A stretch of DNA of 64,000 nucleotides from Nageia nagi (Eukaryota > Pinophyta), in assembly GCA_050084985.1 (NCBI GenBank), contig JBITNC010000001.1, positions 73,656,001-73,720,000 of the forward strand, written 5' to 3'. The position numbers and the translations under genes were made by a program. The notes beneath the pieces were generated by a model. It saw nothing but the letters and a program-made list of their open reading frames with translations, searched no databases and was not told where the DNA came from. Shown piece after piece: positions 56,595-64,000 of the stretch (position 1 is its first letter; the number at the start of each line of letters is the position of its first letter).

Positions 56595-57568
56595 ATGAGT
56601 TACAAGGCAATTATCTTTCTATCCTTCCTTATATTGTTCCTTAGTATTTTTCCTATGGGATTCACGCAACTCTCAAATTCCTCCCCATTATTATCGTCCT
56701 ATGGTTTAGATCAATACGACATGGGCAGTATTTTCCAAACCAATTTGAACACAGTGCTCAACGATCTCCCTCAGAATACATCTGCAACGGGATTCAACAC
56801 GTCTTCGTACGGCCAAGGTGTCAACAAGGTCTACGGCCTTCTCCAATGCAGAGGACACCCATCCCAACAGGAGTGCTCTAATTGCTCCCACAACGCAGTC
56901 AGATATGCGATGGGAATCGTAGATAATGGGTTTTGGTGCAACAATTCCATGGCGTGCACACTCTGGTTTGAGAAGTGTTTTCTCCGTTACGAGAATCACA
57001 GTTTCTTTTCAGTCATAGAAAGAGGTTATTGTTTGGAAGAGTCCAGTAACAACAGCAGCAGTGCTATTGTGTTTGCGGGGATACTTGAGGACCTTCTCTT
57101 GAATTTATCTACAGAAGCAACGAAGTCTGCAAACAAGGGATTCGCTTCGGGTTCAGCTACCTACTCTTCTTCATCATCTGATTTGGAAAGGATAGATGGT
57201 GCTGTAGAGTGCACCAGAGACTTATCTTTTGCGAACTGCAGTGCGAGCCTGTCATTTGGAATTAAAATTTTGGTCAATCTGGGAAACCTAGAAGCAAAGT
57301 TTTACGATAATATCTGCTATATTGGTATTAATTCAATTGAAACAGCCCAGTTTCCACCCACTCCTGGAGGTAATAGAATCAAACTCCATGATCAATGAAT
57401 AATGTTTCTTGTTATTTCGTATAGTTCTTCTTCTGATAGTTAAGTAAGCCATTAATTCGCGGATATATATGTGCTACTGTAGATAACTCTTGGGGGAGCA
57501 AGCCATCCAAAACATGGGAAATGATTGGCAGCCTGGTGGTGTTAGTTCTTTGGACCCTGATAGAATGA
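56595..57568 (+). CDS. Secreted or membrane-anchored protein with two DUF26 (Gnk2) domains
   Basis: The ATG at 56595 opens a signal peptide (MSYKAIIFLSFLILFLSIFP, residues 1-24). DUF26 domain 1 (about 30-148) has the full C-X8-C-X2-C motif at Cys85, Cys94 and Cys97, plus Cys128 and Cys146. Domain 2 (about 155-250) has Cys206 and Cys215, but the third Cys is Ser218, and the usual C..RYE end reads CYIGINS. Many N-X-S/T sites are present. Read straight through, the frame ends at 57398 (267 residues). A donor at 57370 (GAG|GTAATA) and an acceptor ending at 57482 (ACTGTAG) would instead join to 28 codons ending at 57568: SKPSKTWEMIGSLVVLVLW and a stop, a short membrane segment. Two DUF26 domains plus a membrane segment without kinase is the layout of plasmodesmata-located proteins; alternatively it is a receptor kinase (CRK) gene that lost its kinase. 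Family members act in the apoplast and at plasmodesmata in defence. Confidence 0.85.
57370..57482 (+). other. Possible 113-bp intron of the DUF26 gene
   Basis: It starts GTAATAGAATC and ends GTGCTACTGTAG. It is AT-rich (GATATATATG), and splicing keeps the frame (Gly-Pro-type exon end to Asp-Asn-Ser-Trp). CRK genes usually have an intron at just this place, between the second DUF26 and the membrane segment. The unspliced reading would stop at 57398. Confidence 0.6.
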
Positions 57569-58370
57569 TAAGGTTTATTTGCAGGAATGTAATATTCTAA
57601 TCTTTCAGAAGATTGTAGTCTATTTGAAGCATTGTAACGATATTTTCTTAAGTTGAAGCAGTACTAAATGTAAAAATTTTATATATTAAAAGTATATGAA
57701 ATAAAATATTTAATATTATTTTGAATCTTTACATGATATCAACATTATTTTATATTTATGAAGTCATTATAAGTTTTGCTATTGTTTTATAAGGTATCAT
57801 AATTCTCTCGTTTTTGGAAAAATGATCCCAAGTTTCTTTCAAAATTTTATTAAAAATAATAAGGAAAGTATATTTTTATTAATGATGAAAGAAAAATTAA
57901 AATCATTTTTATAACTTTATTAAATATAAACATGATATATGGTATATAAGTTTTTTGTTTATTTATATTATAAAAATTATAATACAAGAGGAAAACTTGG
58001 AAAGCATAAGATTTTTGTATTTAAGTATTAAAGAAAATTATATGAAGAAGTTTTGCATGGAGAAAAAGAAAGATCCAAAATCAAGTTATATGACTAAAGA
58101 AAATGCAATAGAAGAAAGTTGAAGAAGAATAAGAATGATGTTGAAGAGGAATAAAGCTAAAGAATGATTCTTAGACATAAGTTTTTCTTCATGGTCATAG
58201 ATCCTTTAGCCCTCCCTGTGGAGTGTCTCATGTTCATCAAGATAAACACTACAAAACTAAGTTTTTAAGGGATAATCATAAGCAATTCCTCAACAATGCT
58301 TATCATATCCTCTCAAATCTTGAGGACTTAGACAAAATTGACAGAGTTGTGTTCCTTGATCATTCCTTAT
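57569..58370. other. 3' flank of the DUF26 gene, AT-rich
   Basis: A polyadenylation site is plausible near 57,580-57,660 (AATGTAATATT and TTGTAACGATATTTT), but none is certain. I looked for a kinase exon after 57,568 and saw no GXGXXG, VAIK or HRD-type block. Confidence 0.5.
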
Positions 58371-59400
58371 AGTATTTGTCTCTTGGAATGTAAGGTGATT
58401 GATTTATCCAAGCTACAAAAATTTGGTCCTCTCTAGGATTACTTCTTGCATTTATCAAAATGGTAATTGGGATTTTATTTATTTGTATGAGTTTAAAATC
58501 TATAATTTTATTCTCCAGAGTACAAGTACTTTTTTATGGATTGGGACTCATTCTTTTGCGATTCATGATAACCATAGAAGAGGGGGAGTAGTCACTTTCA
58601 TAGATACAAAATGACATGATCAAATCAAGTTTCATATGATGTCGACCCTTCAATTTAAGTACTTTGGATTTTGATTAGCATAGAAGGAATATTGTTTTGC
58701 ATCATCAACATCTATGCATCTAATGAAGCTTAGAAAGATATGGCTTGTGGTGTTGGTATTCTTTTTTCTTTATGGCAATGTTTAGATCACGTGTGGGGGA
58801 TTTAATATGGTTGAAATTCCTTTTGATAAAGTTGACCAACTTCAAATACATTGGTGAATTTTAGAATATGAGGTCTAGTTTTTATGTAGAAGAAACTAGG
58901 ATTTATTGACCCTAAAATTTACATTTTCCATTTATATTTCCCTATTGTGTTATAATTTTCATGGTCCAACTTTTAAATTCATAGGAAATACCTTATGTTG
59001 AATCCATACTAAGAACAACCACTTCAAATCATGCCTCCATTATGTTTTCCACTATTTCTAGTCCTCCTCTCCTAAAATGAGAAGACTCAGTTTTATCTTA
59101 ATACTTATTTTTTGACTTATTCCTATATAGTTACCTAAATAAATTGTATTTTGAATTTAGTTCCTTGGTGACTTAGGGTAGAAGCTAGTATAGCATAGTG
59201 GAATGATGTCATTTCTTATACTACCACTCTTCTTCATTATCTTGACAAAAAGGTCTCTCATTATAGAAGGAGATCTAATGCTTCTCATCAAAAGAAATTT
59301 GTCAAAGCCTCCATTCAATGGCATATGCATAAAGCTTGTTCCACTAAAAGTGGACATGGGTAGGTTGGGTTGTGATTTTAGGAGAAACAAGATCTCATTT
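58371..59400 (+). pseudogene. LINE-H: endonuclease remnant of a second LINE
   Basis: The plus-strand frame at 58399-58614 contains LIYPSYKNLVLSRI, then FIYLYEFKIYNFIL and HRRGGVVTFIDTK. This fits the N-terminal half of a LINE apurinic endonuclease (after SWNVRG.., Q/YE(F/V)KI, GGV.T). Further words, IINIYASNEA (about 58,700) and FSWSNF (about 58,957), continue it. Around 59,200-59,290 SYTTTLLHYLDKKVSHYRRR resembles the linker before RT. No RT is seen. The copy is short and much decayed. Confidence 0.6.
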
Positions 59401-61685
59401 TAAAAAAAATCAAGATTCAATTTTGCTTTAGATTCTCAAAAAAAAAATTCCTATTTTTATATTGGGATCCTATTATGGTTTGGGTACTTGATGTAATAAG
59501 GATCTCATTTTTTATAAAATGGGATCCCATTAAAAAAAAAAAAGTAATACCAAATTAATCAAAGATATGTGAAAATGTTAGCAGGAAGATTGTAGAGAAG
59601 TGATAGTGAAGAAAAATATGAAGGGTAAGGAATTAATAGATATGCATAGATGGGCATGGAAATCTAGGGCTTATAAAAAATGGAGTGAATTCTTGCATAT
59701 AGGGATTCAACATCCCTACATAATTGAGAGAATTCTTCACCATTAAGCTCATCTTTCTATAGAGGTTGATCCTAGATATGGAGTCATAATAATACTCATC
59801 ACCATTAGTGGGCATGCCTATAATTGGCTCTTTATGATTTAATGGGCATGCCTGTAATTTTATTTCTTCAAATGTAGAATTCTATTTAAAAGCTTGCTAT
59901 ACCTATCAAAGGATAATTCAAATACTTTTTGTCATTATTGAATTACATACATAATATTACATTATTTTATATTTAAACATATTATATGAAGATTGGATGA
60001 GATAAGAGCATGTAGTTATATAAGGCATATTGCTGAAGTCATCCAATCTAAGAACCACTTTTTCCTTGCATTATACTTTTGAGCTCAAACTGATGGATAG
60101 GCTAATAAAGCCAAACATAACTTTTCATGATGATAATATGCATTCAATTAATGAATTTTCTTCTACCTCTTCATCTTAAGTTCCAAATTCTCTGTTCATC
60201 CATCAAGAATTTTTTCCAACTTCATTCACTACTTCTTGTAGTTATATACATTACATTATTTTCATTTCATGAAATGTAACAAAGGTGAATCTTTAAGAGC
60301 CAATCAAATTAAAAAAAATAAATTAATGAAAAAAGATATATAAGGGATTTATAGGTTTTCTTAGAATGCCCATAAGTTTTACCCTTGTATTAAGGGATTT
60401 TCCCACTTGATAACTACCATTGAAGTCCATGCTATAGCCCAGAAGAAACTTGAATCCTTAAGGTTGATGGATTGGTATGCCATCTTGTAGGTTATTTTAT
60501 CCTTTTAATATGATCCATACTTAATTAAAAAATTGTATAAAAAGTAGATAATCCCATAATATTATGCTAAAAACATTCAATAGAATGGTACTAGACATCT
60601 TATTCTAGAAAACACTTGTGTGTTTCTATGGTATGCCATGTTATACTACTTCAATGGATCTGCATACTTTACAAATGGTTAGGAGAACTTCATACATGAA
60701 TAATTTATTCAACTTGGATATGTTATAGTATTGAGAAGCCTTATATATCCATATTTTATTATTTGAATCTATGAACTAAGTGGAAATGAAAAAATCCACA
60801 AAAAATTGTATTTTGTAAAGTAAAGATCATGTTTAAATATCATGGTTTAAAATATATTTTGTGCACTACTTATCCTCAAACACATGGTTCCATAAATAAG
60901 TCATTCATTAAATAAAAACAAGAATAAGAAGAAGAAGAAGAAGAACTTATCCATGATTGCATAGAGAATGCTACTTTTCCATTACCAATACCACTAACAT
61001 CAAACACCATTTAACCATGTTCATGAAATGCACATAATCATAAATACAATTACATTGGTTATCAGATATTATGTTTTATTATTCATAACTATACACTACC
61101 CTAAATATTATACCCTATACCCTAAATCCTAAATAGGAGAGTGCAAAGATATTAAAGTACTACTAGAAAATGGCTATTGAGCATCAAAAATAACATCAGA
61201 GAATTTATTTTTTATTTTTGATATTATTTTCATCAAACCATATCAGGGCTTGATTTCAATTTTTTTGTTTACTAATGCTATACCTAATGCTATGTTCAAC
61301 ACTATGCATGATGTAAATTTTAAAATATTTATGAAGTGTAGTTTGATGCTATGTGTGATGATATGTTTTTTTATATTTTGATGATATTTATGATGGTAAG
61401 TTAAATTACATGATATGTTAATGATGCAATATCATCTCCAAAAATCCCAAAATAGAAAACACTTTGTAAATCTTACAACTCTAAATCCATCCAACTTAAG
61501 CAACACTTTTTGACCATATACTGAACCCATATTTTTGCACACACCCATATTTTTTTAAATAGAATATTTCTAAATTATTAGATGCATATAAAAGACATAA
61601 AAATCACTTAATTTTCATAACATTCATAAAAATATAAAAGATATTTATAAATAATTTAATTATCATTTATATCATCTTCATCAGG
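59401..61685. other. AT-rich DNA with no clear gene; possible Gypsy integrase trace
   Basis: At about 60,840-60,905 the plus strand reads YHGLKYILCTTYPQTHGSIN, reminiscent of the STAYHPQTDGQ block of Gypsy integrases, and a QTDG-type word recurs at about 60,090. These are too short to name an element. A GAAGAAGAA run is at 60,925-60,950. The rest shows nothing. Confidence 0.4.
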
Positions 61686-61689
61686 AGAA

Positions 61690-61960
61690 AATACAATATA
61701 TTTTCCTCTAGGGTCAATATTAATTACAAACCACATTATCTCATCCTCTACATTTGGATAGAAAAATACTTGACTACAATGTTGTGTTAAAACCTAAGAA
61801 CATAAGGCTATTTATCTTCAACTAAGTATTTTGTAGAGTTGATTGCAAAGTATTCACTATTGACATCATGTAATATTGTTCTTCTATCAGGTGTGTCAAA
61901 CCATTTACATCTAAATACTACATATTGGAATGATCTACAATTCAAATGAATGATTTGTTA
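61690..61960 (-). pseudogene. CACTA-I transposase, C-terminal part
   Basis: Minus-strand words YVVFRCKWFDTPDRRTILHD, VNSEYFAINSTKYLVEDK and (after TAG) PYVLRF correspond to the C-terminal block of TNP2 proteins (V.L..C.W.D......D..F..VN......DPF.LA.Q...VFY). Two or more stops lie in the frame. Confidence 0.65.
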
Positions 61961-62739
61961 ATTATTTTTTAACATATTGTAATGTTCCTTTTATTAAGTT
62001 TTTATTTTGTACTTGCATGACTTACTTGTTCAAAATCAACCATCACCACATGATCAAATATCACTCTATTCTAATAAATCTTTTCAATTCTAAAGTGTTG
62101 ACTATATACCCACATTGAGGAGAAAACTAATGCTTGCAGATATTTACATAAAAAATATTATTAGTGCAATCATTATATTTATATAAACTAGTATGTTCTT
62201 ATAAAAAATATCAAAAAATAAATGTATATTAGTAAATTAATAATAATTACATTTTGATTACACCCAATGGCTATATTTTCAACATCTTCATTTATATTCT
62301 CATCTCCTTATCTTTCTTACTCATCAATTACTTCCTTCAACCATGACCTTGGACACTATGTTGGTCAATTTTCATCTCTTAGATATGTAGGTATAGGTGT
62401 GCACCTTGGATTTTATTTATAAAACAAGTTACATTCTTCTATGAGTCCACTTCTTTTACTTTTGTTCAATTCAATCCACTCCTTGCAATATTCCATATTC
62501 AAAATGACAAAATGGTTTATAGATTTAAAATCTTGATAATCTATAAAATTATGATGATAAAATATACATCAATTAGTATGTATTAATTAAATTAAATCCA
62601 AAGTACATGTTATACATATTATTATAAATTAGTAACATCTTTAATATTGTTAGTACCTTTAATAAAATAATTTGTCCCAATGTATTTCAAAATCTCTCCT
62701 TCAAATTTTTCCATCTTTATTTGCTTGCCATAACTTTGG

Positions 62740-63120
62740 TGTAGAAGGATGTATTTGAGAAATATATTTATATGTATAAAAAATATTATTGTACAATGTA
62801 TCCCTCACCCATTGATCCTTCTTATCGTGATTTTTTTCTAACAAATGCTTTTAGTACTTATAACACCTTCTATTTCTATATCATATACTAGGTGAATCAA
62901 TATATGAACTTGTATGTCCATAAGTATGTATTTAAGAAATATATTTAAATGTATAAAAAAAGATTCTAGTACAATGTATCCCTCACTCATTGATCCTTCT
63001 TGTCATGATTTTTTTCTAACAAATGCTTTTAGTACTTTTAAAAATCTCTCCACAAAAAATATGCTTTTAGTAATTATAACACCTTTTATTTCTATATCAT
63101 CTACTAGGTGGATCAATATA
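62740..63120 (-). repeat. ~180-bp tandem duplication inside CACTA-I
   Basis: Blocks beginning ATGTATTT(G/A)AGAAATATAT at about 62,750 and 62,928 share ACAATGTATCCCTCAC(C/T)CA, TTTTTTTCTAACAAATGCTT and ATATGAACTTGTATGTCCAT. The period is about 180 bp, with a third partial unit at about 63,050. Confidence 0.8.
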
Positions 63121-63215
63121 TGAACTTGTATGTCCATAAAAGCAACAAACATTTCCTTTTCAAAGATACAAATAACTTTAGCAATTTCTTTGCACCATCT
63201 ATGTATTTTGCTCAT
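63003..63215 (-). pseudogene. CACTA-I transposase, DUF4218 part
   Basis: A 70-codon frame has EIAKVICIFEKEMFVAFMDI, QVHILIHLVDDIEIKGVIIT and then VERFLKVLKAFVRKKS. This matches the order LC.LE..FP..FFD.M.HL..HL..E..., and ..R(W)MY..ER...LK..V.N of DUF4218. A second, duplicated copy of part of it is at about 62,930-62,740. Confidence 0.7.
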
Positions 63216-63501
63216 AAATATTTACTTTCTAGTTAACCACCTATTGATAAAAATATTATATCAAAAATTGATATATATAAAACTTAGAAAATAAAAATAA
63301 TTTAACATATGATATTTGCATAGATTAGTACCATAACATGACATACCTTAGAAATATTGATAGTCAACCAATTACCTTTTTTTAGATCTGGAGGTAAATT
63401 CCTACATCCACAAATTGCAAGTGGAAAAATATGTTGTATATAAAGTTTTATATAATGAAAATATTATTAATCATTATATTTTGAAAACATATATATTAAT
63501 A

Positions 63502-63921
63502 CTAAGAAATAATTTCTATAGACATATAATATGATAATACCTTCAAGAAATTATATTTATCATAAGATTTTAATCCTAATATTTTACCATCAATAGTGAA
63601 TGCTTTTCTTAGAGATGATCCATAATAAGTTAGTATTTTAATAGTTTTAATAAGATTATGTACCATATTCATTTCTTCTTTAGACATTATCCATGATAAG
63701 TGAGCAAGTTCTCTTTTCATTCTATCTGATATCCATAAGGCACACTTTGTGTTGGTGTCTCTTAAGTCATTTCTTATATTAACAATATCAAATTCTATAG
63801 TTGTTGTATACCAATACATAAAAGATTCAACAATATTTACAATGTTTATAGGATCCATTAAATGTGCCACTAGTAAGTGCTTCCAATATAGAAGTTTATA
63901 ATATATTGATACTCTTTTCAT
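63502..63921 (-). pseudogene. CACTA-I transposase, middle part
   Basis: A 139-codon frame reads MKRVSIYYKLLYWKHLLVAH, then VESFMYWYTTTIEFDIVNIR and NDLRDTNTKCALWISDRMKR. Its second half, with LSWIMSKEEMNMVHNLIKTI and GKILGLKSYDKYNFLKVLSY, fits the region of TNP2 proteins that ends in the (M)GLKSHDCH motif before DUF4218. In CACTA elements this protein binds the ends and cuts out the transposon. Confidence 0.65.
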
Positions 63922-64000
63922 GCCTACAAAATATGTATAAAGTCAATTATTAATTAGTAAATTAAGTAATGAAATTAGAATATTATATATATATATTATA

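Larger units (their letters stand above)
61686..64000 (-). mobile_element. CACTA-I: decayed CACTA (En/Spm) transposase, runs off the right edge
   Basis: Minus-strand pieces in the right order belong to a TNP2-type CACTA protein: 63921-63502, 63215-63003 and 61960-61690. The element begins beyond the right edge, so its terminal inverted repeats are not seen. A local tandem duplication of about 180 bp lies at 62,740-63,120. Stops and shifts are frequent. Confidence 0.7.

Noticed and set aside
56706-56999. 97-codon minus-strand frame opposite the DUF26 gene
   Set aside because: It is a shadow of the real coding strand, which has a signal peptide and the DUF26 cysteines.
1-64000. tRNA, rRNA or other structural RNA genes
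   Set aside because: No sequence with both A and B boxes and a cloverleaf was recognised, apart from the SINE candidate at 55.8 kb; short primer-site matches to tRNA belong to LTR elements.
1-64000. Integrated pararetrovirus (caulimovirid) sequence
   Set aside because: No movement protein or coat-protein motif was seen; all RT sequence fits Copia or LINE, and the gag sequences have LTRs next to them.

Overview
This window is nuclear DNA from a plant, almost certainly a seed plant with a large, repeat-rich genome. The evidence is a two-domain DUF26 (Gnk2/stress-antifungal) gene, plant-type Copia and Gypsy LTR elements with tRNA-iMet-like primer sites, a plant mobile domain (PMD) gene and a CACTA transposase of the TNP2 type. 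The sequence is strongly AT-rich. The style of the repeats suggests a gymnosperm to me, but that is an impression and not shown. Only one ordinary host gene is clear. Nearly everything else is transposable-element sequence of several ages. Element names (Copia-A, LINE-A and so on) are local labels used only here.

Layout. 1-~9,550: decayed Copia-A (minus strand), cut inside its reverse transcriptase by a 5.3-kb LINE (LINE-A, 325-5606) with a 17/18-bp target duplication. 10,109-~11,803: decayed Gypsy gag remnant (Gypsy-B) with a primer site. ~13,620-14,815: a diverged lone LTR related to the one at 18.4 kb. 15.3 kb and 17.4-18.2 kb: LINE-type remnants, the second resembling an L1 ORF1 protein. 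18,362-45,533: a nest of four LTR retrotransposons. Outermost is Gypsy-C (minus strand, gag and protease but no pol seen). Copia-D (21,482-34,953) sits in its gag, and Copia-E (29,711-34,912) sits in the 5' LTR of Copia-D. Gypsy-F (36,919-44,819, plus strand) sits in the 5' LTR of Gypsy-C. Target duplications, exact or with one mismatch, support every step. ~47.3-54.4 kb: an unclassified LTR element (element-G) with a repeated module. 54.4-57.6 kb: the DUF26 gene with its TATA box and a duplicated upstream region containing a possible SINE. 58.4-59.4 kb: LINE endonuclease remnant. 61.7-64.0 kb: decayed CACTA transposase running off the right edge.

The most interesting object is Gypsy-F. It has LTRs of 931 and 940 bp, a gag but no recognisable pol, a ~97-bp tandem array before the 3' LTR, and a complete-looking gene in antisense. 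That gene has its own TATA box, a PMD domain, an intron with GT-AG ends and a C-terminal coiled coil. Its reading frame runs through about 1.5 kb without a frameshift and is interrupted only by TAG codons. In most elements here the in-frame stops are TAG or TAA where related proteins would have Gln or Trp. That is the mark expected from deamination of methylated cytosine, so the elements look silenced.

Limits: everything is read by eye. LTR ends, introns and domain calls rest on motifs, not on alignments or database searches. The 5' end of Copia-A, the left end of element-G and both ends of the CACTA element are not resolved.
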